Below the pieces are notes generated by a model. That model did no database searches, was not told the origin of the DNA, and saw only the letters and a list, made by a program, of their open reading frames with translations. Made by a program: the position numbers and the translations under genes. From JBLNDJ01 sp050261515 (GTDB taxonomy: Bacteria; Acidobacteriota; Terriglobia; Bryobacterales; Bryobacteraceae), in contig JBLNDJ010000035.1 in NCBI GenBank assembly GCA_050261515.1, positions 1-45,983 of the forward strand: a DNA stretch of 45,983 bases. The letters run 5' to 3'. Shown in pieces: positions 24,088-32,710 of this stretch. Within the stretch, counting starts at the first letter, position 1; every line of letters begins with the position of its first letter.

Positions 24088-24129
24088 GGCCGATTGACAA
24101 TCGGCCGCAGGTTTGGCCACCTGCCCCAC
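24088..24129. repeat. Two-hairpin repeat element, copy 2
   Basis: GGCCGAT-TGACA-ATCGGCC is followed by GCAGGT-TTGGCC-ACCTGC and CCCAC. Compared with copy 1 at 16955 the first stem is 7 instead of 8 bp and differs at several positions, yet still pairs fully, while loop, second stem and the CCCAC tail are conserved. It again lies between convergent genes (Gfo/Idh oxidoreductase and CocE-type hydrolase), 2 bp from the latter's stop. Confidence 0.7.
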
Positions 24130-24131
24130 TT

Positions 24132-25823
24132 CTACCTCTTCGGCACGAGCGGCAGGACGATGTGCGAGGGGTGCTCCGCGTCGTGGTAGATTTTCTGGTC
24201 GGCGATTTGTAGGCGCGTGGTCTTCCCCAGCGGCTCGCCCGTGTTCGGGTTGCGGTCGTATTTCGGGAAGGCGCTTGAGGCGATCTGCACGCGGATGCGG
24301 TGGCCTTTCAGGAAGGTCTGGCAGGTGTTCCAGGCGTCGATGTTGTAGGCGTAGATGCGGCCGGGCTCGATCAGCGAGGGCTTTTCCATTCCGTCTCGGA
24401 AGCGGGCTCGGACCATGCCGTCGATCAGGCGCTCGGCGTAGCCGTTCGGCCAGACGTCGATCAGCATGGCCATGAAGTCGGTGTCTCGCGCTGACGAGGC
24501 CGCGTACAACCGCGCGCGGATCGGGCCGCAGACTTGCGTGTCCTCTGTCACCGGTTCGCTCGTGTAGACCAGTACGTCGTCCCGGCGCTCGACAGAGCGG
24601 TAGTCGTCCGGGCCTCCGATCTGCGCGAAAGACGGCTCGGTCACGAACGGGGTGGGCTGCGCGGGGTCGTAGGTGTACGCGTCCACTGGCTCTTTCGCGG
24701 GCTCGGCCGTCGAGAGCTTGCCGTCGCCGTAGAGACTGTTCGCGCGGCCCTTGCTGTGCAGGAAGAACTTCGTCCACTTCGTCCGCGCGATGGGCCATTC
24801 ATTCTCGTCAGCCCAGCGGTTCTCGCCCATGACGAACAGCTTCACCGGCGGCTCCCTCATAATCCCGGTGTCGATGCCCTTCAGCCAGTAATCGAACCAG
24901 CGGAGGATGTACGCTTCGCGGTCGAAGATGGCGCCCGAGCCGAAGTCCACGTTGCCGAGCTTCGTTCCCGCGATGAATGTGGAGTGCGGCCACCAGCCCA
25001 TGAGGAGCTTCTGGTTCTTGCGGATCTCGGGCGTCGCGCCTTTTGTCGTCATGCCGATGTAGTTGAGCGGCGTGCCGAGTTGCTCGTCATCGTACCAGCC
25101 GGAGATGTTCAGCACCGGCACGCGCACGCGGTCGTACTTGTTCTGGTATCGCAGCGGCTCCCACCAGTCGTCGAGCAGCGGGTGGTCGAACATGGCTTTC
25201 CAGTTCGGGTCGGGGCGGCCGGCGGCGTCGTCCATGGTGACGAGCGGCAGGTGCATGTGGACCTTCGACCAGTCCACTGCATCCATGTTCTGGCTGACGT
25301 GGCCCGCGGTGAGGTGATACCACGAGATGTCCATGGGGAGCGGCAGGCCGGTGGGCCACTCGGCGAAGGGGTCCGACGGCGAGACCAGCGGCACCATCGC
25401 CACCAGGTGCGGCGGCTGCAACACCGCTGTGAGCCACTGGACGCGCCCGAGATACGAGCCGCCGTAGGTGGCGACCTTGCCGTTCGACCACGGCTGCGCG
25501 GCGCACCACTCGATGGCGTCGTAGCCGTCGATGCCGTCGTTGCGATAGGGGACGAAGACGCCGTCCGAATCGCCGCGGCCGCGCACGTCCATCGCGACGA
25601 ACACGTAGCCGTGCGAGGCGAAGTGGCGCCCCTGGCCGAGCATGCTCGCCTTGACGTACGGCGTCCGCGAGAGGATCACGGGGTAGCGGCCCGCGGGCTC
25701 GGGCCGGTAGATATCGGCCGACAGCTCGACGCCGTCGCGCATCTTCACGCGGCGGTTGAAGTCGATCGTGACGTCGGCGGCGAACAGGGGGAGCGCGGCG
25801 AGCGCGAGGGCCAGGAGTCTCAT
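24132..25823 (-). CDS. CocE/NonD-type alpha/beta hydrolase (exported)
   Basis: A 563-residue exported hydrolase (short signal peptide MRLLALALAALPLFAA) of the Xaa-Pro dipeptidyl-peptidase/cocaine-esterase family. The nucleophile elbow GGSYLG carries S123. The MDVRGRGDSDG segment (about 78-88) and the RTPYVK turn near 53 are characteristic. The C-terminal third (from about 380) is the jelly-roll domain with VYTSEPVTEDTQVCGPIRARL. It likely cleaves esters, amides or proline-containing peptides outside the cytoplasm. TACTAA lies 11 bases before the ATG as a possible -10 box. It ends 2 bp before the two-hairpin repeat and is divergent from the pentahaem cytochrome gene. Confidence 0.87.
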   Translation of the reverse strand: MRLLALALAALPLFAADVTIDFNRRVKMRDGVELSADIYRPEPAGRYPVILSRTPYVKASMLGQGRHFASHGYVFVAMDVRGRGDSDGVFVPYRNDGIDGYDAIEWCAAQPWSNGKVATYGGSYLGRVQWLTAVLQPPHLVAMVPLVSPSDPFAEWPTGLPLPMDISWYHLTAGHVSQNMDAVDWSKVHMHLPLVTMDDAAGRPDPNWKAMFDHPLLDDWWEPLRYQNKYDRVRVPVLNISGWYDDEQLGTPLNYIGMTTKGATPEIRKNQKLLMGWWPHSTFIAGTKLGNVDFGSGAIFDREAYILRWFDYWLKGIDTGIMREPPVKLFVMGENRWADENEWPIARTKWTKFFLHSKGRANSLYGDGKLSTAEPAKEPVDAYTYDPAQPTPFVTEPSFAQIGGPDDYRSVERRDDVLVYTSEPVTEDTQVCGPIRARLYAASSARDTDFMAMLIDVWPNGYAERLIDGMVRARFRDGMEKPSLIEPGRIYAYNIDAWNTCQTFLKGHRIRVQIASSAFPKYDRNPNTGEPLGKTTRLQIADQKIYHDAEHPSHIVLPLVPKR

Positions 25824-25908
25824 AGAGAGCCAGCTTAGTAGATTTCGATTATTGGCTGTTGCCCGAGCGCCACGGTATTCTTGTGTCGATCAGGGGCTCA
25901 GAGGGGGC

Positions 25909-28650
25909 ATGGGGCGTTCCAAGCTTGCGGGGTGGGTTGCCGCGGGATTTCTGTTGTTGATTCTGAATACGGCGTACGTGTGGGCGTTCGCCACCGCCAG
26001 CATTTTCTATATGGCGAACGTGGCGCTGCACGTGGCGCTGGGGCTCGGGGTTGCGGCCGGCGCGGTGGCGCTCTACCGGGGACGGTGGCGCGAGGCGCCA
26101 GCGGGCGCGGCCGGCGCGTTCATTATTGCGCTGGCGCTCGGTGTGTTCCTCACCATCGCGGGTGCGACGCGCGACCACCGCTGGGCGCTGTGGGGCCACA
26201 TTGCGGCGGCGCTCGTGGGCGTTGCTCTGCTTGCGCCTCTCGTGATCAGGCGGCGGGCGTTCCGCGCGGCGCTGGCCGTGCTCCTGGTGCTGCCGCTCGC
26301 GGCGAACGTCTACCGCCGCGTACGTCCGGACCCGAACTACCGCATCGAGAATCCCACGGCCGCTCCGGCGTCGATGAACGAGGAAGGCGGCGGTCCGAAG
26401 TCGCCGTTCTTTCCTTCGTCGGCGAAGACGAACGTGGGCGGCATCATACCGTCGAACTTCTTCATGGATTCGCAGAAGTGCGGCGAGTGCCACAAGGATA
26501 TCTACGAGCAGTGGAAGAGCTCGATGCACCACTTTGCGAGCTTCAACAACCAGTTCTACCGGAAGTCGGTGGAGCACATGCAGAGCGTCGTGGGGACGCA
26601 GCCGAGTAAGTGGTGCGCGGGATGCCACGATCACGCCGTGTTCTTCAACGGGCGTTTCGAAAAGCCGATCGCGGAGCAGATCGACACGCCGGAGGCGCAC
26701 GCAGGGCTCGCGTGCACGTCGTGCCACTCGATCACGCACGTTGCGGGAAGCATGGGAAACGGCGGGTTTACGATCGAGTATCCGCCTTTACACGAACTCG
26801 CGAGCAGCTCGAACCCCGCGATCCGTGTGGTGGACCGCTTCCTGACCTATCTCGACCCCGAGCCGCACCGCCGCACGTTCCTGAAGCCGTTCATGAAGCA
26901 GAACGCGGAATTCTGCTCGGCGTGCCACAAGGTGCATCTGGATGTGCCGGTGAACGCGTACCGCTGGATCCGGGGCTTCAACGATTACGACAACTGGCAG
27001 GCGAGCGGCGTTTCGGGGCAGGGGGCGCGGTCGTTCTACTATCCGGCGAAGACAATGACGTGCGTGAACTGCCATATGCCGCTGGTGGATTCGAAGGACC
27101 CGGGGAATATCGATGGGAAGGTCCACTCGCACCGTTTTCCGGCGGCGAATACGGCGGTCTCCTACGTGAACCGCGACGAGGCGCAGCTCAAGGCCGAGCA
27201 GGCGTTTTTGAAATCGGGCTTCATCACGGTGGACATTTTCGCCGCGTCTCCCGTGGATGAGAACGCGCCCGCGCCGATGCTGCGGCGATCGGGCGAAGGG
27301 CCGCTGCTCAGCTCTACGTTCGCGGTGGGCGAGGAGGCGGAGCAGCCGGGGCAGGTGTTTTTGCGCGACGTGGGGAAGGTCACGGCGCCGATCAACGCGG
27401 CTGGTGCGAGGTTTCAGCCTGGCTCCACGGTGCGCGTGGACGTGGTGGCGCGGACGCGGGCCATAGGGCATTTCTTTCCGGGCGGGACCGTGGATGCGTT
27501 CGATGTCTGGCTCGAGCTTCAGGCGGAGGACGCGCGCGGCAAGACGATCTACTGGAGCGGGAGCGTTGAGGACGGCGGGCGCGGGCCGGTGGAGCCCGGC
27601 GCGCACTTCTACAAGTCGTTCCAGATCGACGGTGAGGGGAACCCAATAAACAAGCGCAACGCGTGGCAGGCGCGCAGCACGTTGTACGTGCGGCTGATCC
27701 CGCCGGGCGCGGCGGATGTGGCGCATTACCGGGTGCGCATTCCGCCGGATGCGAAGGGGCCGATCACGCTCACCGCGCGGCTGAATCACCGCAAGTTCTC
27801 GCATTACTACACGAAGTTCTCCTACGCGGGCGTGGCGAAGCCGGGCGAGCATGGGCGCGACTTCGACAACCGCGAGTTCACGTTCGAGCCCGTGAATATT
27901 CCGAAGAATGTTTCGGGACAGATCAAGGGCGAGATTCCGGTTCTTCCCATCACGGTGCTTGCGCAGGCGGAGACGAAGCTGGAGCTTGGGGATACGGCCG
28001 AATGGCGGCCCGTGGTGCGGAAGCAGGATCGCGAGCGGTGGAACGATTGGGGGATCGGCCTGCTGCTCCAGGGCGACTTGAAGGGCGCGGAATACGCGTT
28101 CCTACGCGTCACCGAAGCTGAGCCGGAGTACGCCGACGGGTGGCTGAACGTGGCGCGCGCGCTGATCCAGGAAGGAGAGACCGAGGCCGCCAAGCCGTAC
28201 ATCGAGCGCGCGCTGAAGATTAATCCGAAGCTCGGGCGCATTCATTTCTTCAAGGCGATGATCGAGAAGGCGGACGGCGATTACGATGCCGCGCTTGCGT
28301 CGCTGCGGAGGGTGGAGGCGCAGTATCCGCGGGACCGGGTGACGCTGAATCAGATCGGGCGGATTCTGTTTTTGAAGCGGGAGTATGCGGAGGCGATTCG
28401 CGCGTTCGAGCGCGTGTGCGCCGTGGACCCCGAGGACGTGCAGGCGCACTATAACCTGATGCTGTGCTATCGCGGCGTGGGCGACGTTCGGAAGGCGCAG
28501 CGCGAGGAGATGCTGTTCAAACGCTTCAAAGCGGATGAGGCGTCGCAGACCCTGACCGCGAAGCCGCGCCTGTTGAGCCCCGAGGACAATAACGAGCGGC
28601 AGTTGATTCACGAGCATGAGAGCGTGAATCTGGCGGCGGTGGGGCGATGA
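25909..28650 (+). CDS. Membrane-anchored pentahaem cytochrome c with TPR domain
   Basis: A 913-residue protein starting at ATG 25909 (GAGGGGG just upstream). Four transmembrane helices occupy about residues 6-135. The periplasmic part has five CxxCH haem sites: 191-195, 236-240, 269-273, 336-340 and 385-389, spaced as in cytochrome c554-like folds. A beta-rich domain (about 440-690) follows, and the last 190 residues carry TPR-like helical repeats (AEYAFLRVTEAEPEYADGWL, then LALASLRRVEAQYPRD). Its stop overlaps the next start by 4 bp, so it works with the CRTAC1 protein. Electron transfer at the membrane, perhaps linked to a bound partner through the TPRs, is likely; donor and acceptor are unknown. 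The open frame before 25909 overlaps the divergent gene and lacks these features. Confidence 0.87.
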   Translation: MGRSKLAGWVAAGFLLLILNTAYVWAFATASIFYMANVALHVALGLGVAAGAVALYRGRWREAPAGAAGAFIIALALGVFLTIAGATRDHRWALWGHIAAALVGVALLAPLVIRRRAFRAALAVLLVLPLAANVYRRVRPDPNYRIENPTAAPASMNEEGGGPKSPFFPSSAKTNVGGIIPSNFFMDSQKCGECHKDIYEQWKSSMHHFASFNNQFYRKSVEHMQSVVGTQPSKWCAGCHDHAVFFNGRFEKPIAEQIDTPEAHAGLACTSCHSITHVAGSMGNGGFTIEYPPLHELASSSNPAIRVVDRFLTYLDPEPHRRTFLKPFMKQNAEFCSACHKVHLDVPVNAYRWIRGFNDYDNWQASGVSGQGARSFYYPAKTMTCVNCHMPLVDSKDPGNIDGKVHSHRFPAANTAVSYVNRDEAQLKAEQAFLKSGFITVDIFAASPVDENAPAPMLRRSGEGPLLSSTFAVGEEAEQPGQVFLRDVGKVTAPINAAGARFQPGSTVRVDVVARTRAIGHFFPGGTVDAFDVWLELQAEDARGKTIYWSGSVEDGGRGPVEPGAHFYKSFQIDGEGNPINKRNAWQARSTLYVRLIPPGAADVAHYRVRIPPDAKGPITLTARLNHRKFSHYYTKFSYAGVAKPGEHGRDFDNREFTFEPVNIPKNVSGQIKGEIPVLPITVLAQAETKLELGDTAEWRPVVRKQDRERWNDWGIGLLLQGDLKGAEYAFLRVTEAEPEYADGWLNVARALIQEGETEAAKPYIERALKINPKLGRIHFFKAMIEKADGDYDAALASLRRVEAQYPRDRVTLNQIGRILFLKREYAEAIRAFERVCAVDPEDVQAHYNLMLCYRGVGDVRKAQREEMLFKRFKADEASQTLTAKPRLLSPEDNNERQLIHEHESVNLAAVGR

Positions 28651-30269
28651 GGGGGGTATTGCTGCTGGTCGCCGCTGCCCTTACGCAGGCCGCTCCTCCC
28701 GTGCAGTTCACCGACGTGACTGCGGCGGCGGGGATACAGTTTGTTCACAACAGCGGGCGGGCGGGGAAGAAGTGGCTTCCGGAGACGATGGGTTCGGGTT
28801 GCGCGTTTTTCGATGCCGATGGCGACGGGTGGCCCGACATCCTTCTCATCAACGGCAAGGACTGGACACCGCGCGGGCGGCGGTCCACGGCCGCGCTCTA
28901 TCGCAACAACCGCAACGGCACGTTCACAGACATCACACGCGCGAGCGGCCTCGGCATCGAGATCTACGGCCTGGGCGTGGCCGCGGCCGATTATGACAAC
29001 GACGGCCGTGAGGACCTATATATAACGGCCCTCGGCGGCGACCATCTGTTCCACAACGAGGGCGGCGGCCGGTTCCGCGACGTGACGCGCGAATCCGGCA
29101 TACGCAACGCCGCGTTTCCCGCGAGCGCGGTCTGGTTCGATTATGACCGCGACGGGCGCGTGGACCTGTTCGTCGCGAACTACGTCCAGTGGAACGCGAA
29201 GACCGACCTGTGGTGCTCGCTCGACGGCGCGACGAAATCCTACTGCACGCCGGAATCGTACAAAGGCGTCTCTTCCAGGCTCTACCGCAACCTGGGCGGG
29301 GGGAAGTTCGAGGACGTCACCGAGAAGGCCGGGCTGTACGACCCCACGAGCAAGTCGCTGGGCGTGGCCGTTATCGATTACGACAACGACGGCTGGCCCG
29401 ACCTGTTCGTCGCCAACGACACGCAGCCGAACAAGCTGTACCACAACCGGCGCAACGGTACGTTTAGCGAGGAGGGCCTGCGGGCGGGCGTGGCGTTCGG
29501 CGAAGACGGCGCGGCGCGCGGCGCGATGGGCGTCGATGCCGCCGACTACGATCGCAGCGGGCGCACGCACCTGCTCGTCGGGAATTTTTCGAACCAGATG
29601 CTCGGCCTGTATCACAACGAGGGCAACGGCCTCTTCGTGGACGAAGCGCCGCGTTCGACCGTCGGCCGCTCGAGCCTGCTCTCGCTCACCTTCGGGTGCT
29701 TCTTCTTCGATTACGATCTCGACGGCTGGCCCGACATCTTTGCCGCCAACGGCCACATCGACGAAGAGATCGGCCGCGTGCAGCCGCGCATCCAGTTCCG
29801 CCAGCCGCCGCTGTTGTTCCGCAACGCGGGCAAGGGCCGCTTCGAGGATGTGTCGAAGGCCGCCGGCGCGGACTTCGGCCGTCCGATGGTCGCGCGCGGC
29901 GCCGCCTATGCCGACTTCGACCAGGACGGCGACCTCGATCTGCTCATCAGCAACAATCACGGCCGCGCGTGCCTGCTGCGCAACGACGGGGGCAATCGCA
30001 ACCGGTGGCTCGCTCTGCGGCTCACCGGGACAAAGTCGAACCGCGACGGGATCGGCGCCGTGGTGCGCGTCGAGAGTGCGTCGGGGAAGCAGACGCAGAC
30101 GGTGCACAGCGGCTCGAGCTACTGCTCGCAAAGCGATCTCGCGCTCACGTTCGGCCTGGGCCAGGACGCGCAGGCCAAGGCCATCGAGATCCAGTGGCCC
30201 AGCGGCATCAGGCAGCGGGTCGCGAACGTGGCGGCGAATCAGCTCCTAAAGATCCGCGAAGGCGAGTGA
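28647..30269 (+). CDS. CRTAC1-type protein (FG-GAP/VCBS propeller plus ASPIC/UnbV)
   Basis: A 540-residue exported protein (signal peptide MRGVLLLVAAALTQA). Six calcium-binding-type propeller motifs are readable: DADGDGWPD, DYDNDGRED, DYDRDGRVD, DYDNDGWPD, DYDLDGWPD and DFDQDGDLD; a seventh (DYDRSGRTH) has lost two acidic residues. The C-terminal 90 residues form the ASPIC/UnbV domain (SNRDGIGAVVRVE and GSSYCSQSDLALTFGLG). It is translationally coupled to the pentahaem cytochrome (ATGA). Such proteins are abundant in Acidobacteria and Planctomycetes, nearly always beside TPR or cytochrome proteins, and are thought to bind ligands outside the cytoplasm. Their exact role is unknown. Confidence 0.9.
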   Translation: MRGVLLLVAAALTQAAPPVQFTDVTAAAGIQFVHNSGRAGKKWLPETMGSGCAFFDADGDGWPDILLINGKDWTPRGRRSTAALYRNNRNGTFTDITRASGLGIEIYGLGVAAADYDNDGREDLYITALGGDHLFHNEGGGRFRDVTRESGIRNAAFPASAVWFDYDRDGRVDLFVANYVQWNAKTDLWCSLDGATKSYCTPESYKGVSSRLYRNLGGGKFEDVTEKAGLYDPTSKSLGVAVIDYDNDGWPDLFVANDTQPNKLYHNRRNGTFSEEGLRAGVAFGEDGAARGAMGVDAADYDRSGRTHLLVGNFSNQMLGLYHNEGNGLFVDEAPRSTVGRSSLLSLTFGCFFFDYDLDGWPDIFAANGHIDEEIGRVQPRIQFRQPPLLFRNAGKGRFEDVSKAAGADFGRPMVARGAAYADFDQDGDLDLLISNNHGRACLLRNDGGNRNRWLALRLTGTKSNRDGIGAVVRVESASGKQTQTVHSGSSYCSQSDLALTFGLGQDAQAKAIEIQWPSGIRQRVANVAANQLLKIREGE

Positions 30270-30271
30270 AT

Positions 30272-30277
30272 TACAAT
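30272..30277 (+). promoter_or_regulatory. TACAAT -10 box, leaderless spacing
   Basis: TACAAT ends exactly seven bases before the ATG at 30285. That puts the transcription start at or next to the start codon. No Shine-Dalgarno is present between them. Confidence 0.45.
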
Positions 30278-30284
30278 CTATTTG

Positions 30285-31148
30285 ATGGAAACTCGACTGC
30301 GTGTAGCCGCGATTACTGACGAATTCAGCCCGGACCTCGAACAGGCCTGCGATGCCATGGCGGCGGTCGGAATGACCGGCGCCGAACTGCGCGTTGTTTT
30401 CGCGAAAAACATTCTCGACCTGAGCGACGAAGAAGTGGACCGCGCCCTGGGGATCGTTAAGGCCAACGGGCTCGATGTGATCTCGCTGTCCTCGCCGCTG
30501 CTGAAATGCGTCCTGCCCGACGCGCCTCCGGTCGACAGCCGGTTCCAGCACGACATTTTCGCCTCGAAACACACCTTCGAGGACCAGCCGCGCCTCACGC
30601 GGCGCGCCTTCGATATCGCGCACAAGACCGGCGCGCGGGTCATCCGCGTTTTCTCTTATTGGCGCACCGAGGATCCGGCGAAGTGCTTCGACCGCATCGT
30701 GGATGCGCTCGGGTGCCTGGCGCTCCAGGCCGCGAAGGAAGACCTGATCATCGGCCTCGAGAACGAGCACGCCTGCAACATCTCGACCGGCGCGGACGCG
30801 GCGCGCGTTCTGGCGAAGGTCAGCGAGCCGTCCTTGCAGGTGGTCTGGGATCCCGCCAACGCCTACATCGCTGGCGAGACGGCGTTCCCGGACGGCTACA
30901 GCAAGCTGCCGAAGGGCCGCATCGCGCACGTGCACGCGAAGGACTGTTACCTCTCGGAAGGCAAGTACATCTTCGGTCCGGTCGGAACGTGCGGCGTGGA
31001 CTGGAAAGGCCAGATCGCCGCACTTCTGGCGGACGGCTACACGGGCGCGGTGAGCCTGGAAACGCACTGGCCCGGTCCCGCCGGCGACAAGCTGCAAGCC
31101 AGCACGATCTGCGGCTGGAATCTGCGGTTCCTGCTCGCCAAGCTGTAG
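30285..31148 (+). CDS. Sugar phosphate isomerase/epimerase-like TIM-barrel protein
   Basis: A 287-residue protein of the xylose-isomerase-like TIM-barrel superfamily. Metal-ligand segments seen include LENEH (Glu and His on strand 5), VVWDPANAYI (Asp on strand 6), AHVHAKDC (His and Asp on strand 7) and SLETHW (Glu on strand 8). Members isomerise or epimerise sugars or dehydrate inosose. The ATG at 30285 is preferred over a TTG one codon earlier because the TACAAT box lies seven bases upstream. It follows the CRTAC1 gene by 15 bp but appears to have its own promoter. The substrate cannot be told from sequence. Confidence 0.87.
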   Translation: METRLRVAAITDEFSPDLEQACDAMAAVGMTGAELRVVFAKNILDLSDEEVDRALGIVKANGLDVISLSSPLLKCVLPDAPPVDSRFQHDIFASKHTFEDQPRLTRRAFDIAHKTGARVIRVFSYWRTEDPAKCFDRIVDALGCLALQAAKEDLIIGLENEHACNISTGADAARVLAKVSEPSLQVVWDPANAYIAGETAFPDGYSKLPKGRIAHVHAKDCYLSEGKYIFGPVGTCGVDWKGQIAALLADGYTGAVSLETHWPGPAGDKLQASTICGWNLRFLLAKL

Positions 31149-31168
31149 GATAGAAGCAGTTGCTGTCT

Positions 31169-31474
31169 ATGTCTGGGCGTCTACGCCGGTATCTTCAGTG
31201 CGCGGGGATCCTTTTGCTCGCGCTCGGCGTGCTCACGCTCTCGACCGAATCGCGGCTCGGCTTCGATTCGGATTTCTCTGACGTTTCAAAGCACTATAAA
31301 CTCACCGGCGCGGCGGACGGCGCGGATGCCGTTCCCCCGCCGGTGAACGCCGGGGCAGCTCCAGTCGTTCTCGAATCCCAGGGCATCGCGCCGGTGCTCA
31401 CCGGCGTCCGCTGGGAGCCCGCATCGTTCTCCCGCGCGCATCTTCTGCGCGCCCCTCCTCCGCACACCAGCTAA
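31169..31474 (+). CDS. Small exported or membrane-anchored hypothetical protein
   Basis: About 101 residues with an N-terminal hydrophobic helix (CAGILLLALGVLTLSTES). The rest is low in secondary-structure signal, rich in Ala, Pro and Val, and ends with a Pro-His tail. I do not recognise it. A TTG at 31160, preceded by TAGGAT eight bases upstream, is an alternative start. It lies 20 bp after the isomerase and 30 bp before the efflux adaptor gene, so it could be the first gene of the efflux transcript. Confidence 0.55.
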   Translation: MSGRLRRYLQCAGILLLALGVLTLSTESRLGFDSDFSDVSKHYKLTGAADGADAVPPPVNAGAAPVVLESQGIAPVLTGVRWEPASFSRAHLLRAPPPHTS

Positions 31475-31504
31475 CAGTCTGGAAATGCGGTTTGGGAGGG
31501 ATCC

Positions 31505-32710
31505 ATGCAGCACTACTGTCTCTATTCGATGCTGCTCGCGGTAGCCGTCGCGAGCAGTTCGTGCACTTCCCACGAAGTGAAAGCGGACGCCGCCGTCGAG
31601 CGCCGCGTCCCCGTGCCGGTGGCGAGAGTGACCCGGCAGGATCTGTCGAGCCGCCTCGTACTGGCGGCGGACTTTCGTCCGTTCCTCGACATCGATCTTC
31701 ACGCGAAGGTAGCGGGATATCTAAAGAACATCACGGTGGACATCGGCGACCGCGTCCGCGCAGGCCAACTGCTCGCGGTTCTGGAAGTTCCGGAGCTGGG
31801 CGACGAGCTGGAGCAGGCGGCCGCGGAGATCAGCCGCAGCCGCTCGGAAGTAGTCCGCGCGCAGGACGACCTGCGCCGCGCCGAATCGGCGCACGCCGCG
31901 TCGCATGCCAACTATACGCGGCTGGCCGAGGTGATCAAGAGCCGGCCGAACCTCGTCGCGCAGCAGGAGATCGACGACGCGCGGTCGAAGGACCTGGTTG
32001 GAGAGGCGCAGGTCTCCGCCGCGCAGGCCGCGCTCGAATCGGCAAGGAACCAGGTGAACGTCGCGCTCGCCAAGCAGAGCCGTCTCAAGACGCTCTACGC
32101 CTACAGCCGCATCACGGCGCCGTTCGCGGGCGTGATCACGAAGCGCTACGCGGACCCGGGCGCGATGATCCAGGCGGGCACCGCATCGCAGACGCAGGCG
32201 ATGCCGCTCGTGACGCTGGCGCAGGCGGACCTGCTGCGGCTGATCGTCCCGGTTCCCGAGTCCGCCGCCGCGCAGGTGCGCATCGGAGCGCCGGTGGATG
32301 TGCGTGTGCCCGCGCTCAACCGCTCGTTCGAGGGCCGCGTGGCGCGGTTCACCCGCCAGGTACGGTCTTCCACGCGAACCATGGATACGGAGGTGGACGT
32401 GCGGAATCCGAAGCTCGAGCTCGTGCCCGGCATGTACGCCTATGCGACGCTCTCGCTCGGGCGGAAAGCGGGCGCGCTCTCGATTCCGCTTCAGGCCGTG
32501 GCGGGAGTCGATACCACGTCACCTTCGGTTCTGGTCGTGAACGGCCGCGGCGAACTCGAGCGGCGTGCGGTGCGGCTGGGAATCGAATCGGCCTCGCGGG
32601 TCGAGGTGCTCGAGGGGCTGCAGGAGAACGAGTTGGTGGTGGCCGGAAATCTGCGGCGCTACCGCCCCGGCGAGGCGGTCGCGCCCAAGCCGGTGGAGGA
32701 GGGGCTCTGA
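31505..32710 (+). CDS. RND efflux periplasmic adaptor (membrane fusion) protein
   Basis: A 401-residue adaptor with an N-terminal export signal ending near a Cys (SSSC, about residue 20; a lipoprotein anchor is possible but the lipobox is weak). The lipoyl-like half-motifs are AKVAGYLKNITVDIGDRVRA (about 69-88) and SRITAPFAGVITKRY (about 202-216), separated by an alpha-helical hairpin of about 100 residues. The beta-barrel (LRLIVPVPESAAAQVRIG) and the C-terminal membrane-proximal domain follow. It links the permease to the outer-membrane channel. GGGAGG lies a few bases before the start. Its stop and the permease start share one base (TGATG). Confidence 0.92.
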   Translation: MQHYCLYSMLLAVAVASSSCTSHEVKADAAVERRVPVPVARVTRQDLSSRLVLAADFRPFLDIDLHAKVAGYLKNITVDIGDRVRAGQLLAVLEVPELGDELEQAAAEISRSRSEVVRAQDDLRRAESAHAASHANYTRLAEVIKSRPNLVAQQEIDDARSKDLVGEAQVSAAQAALESARNQVNVALAKQSRLKTLYAYSRITAPFAGVITKRYADPGAMIQAGTASQTQAMPLVTLAQADLLRLIVPVPESAAAQVRIGAPVDVRVPALNRSFEGRVARFTRQVRSSTRTMDTEVDVRNPKLELVPGMYAYATLSLGRKAGALSIPLQAVAGVDTTSPSVLVVNGRGELERRAVRLGIESASRVEVLEGLQENELVVAGNLRRYRPGEAVAPKPVEEGL

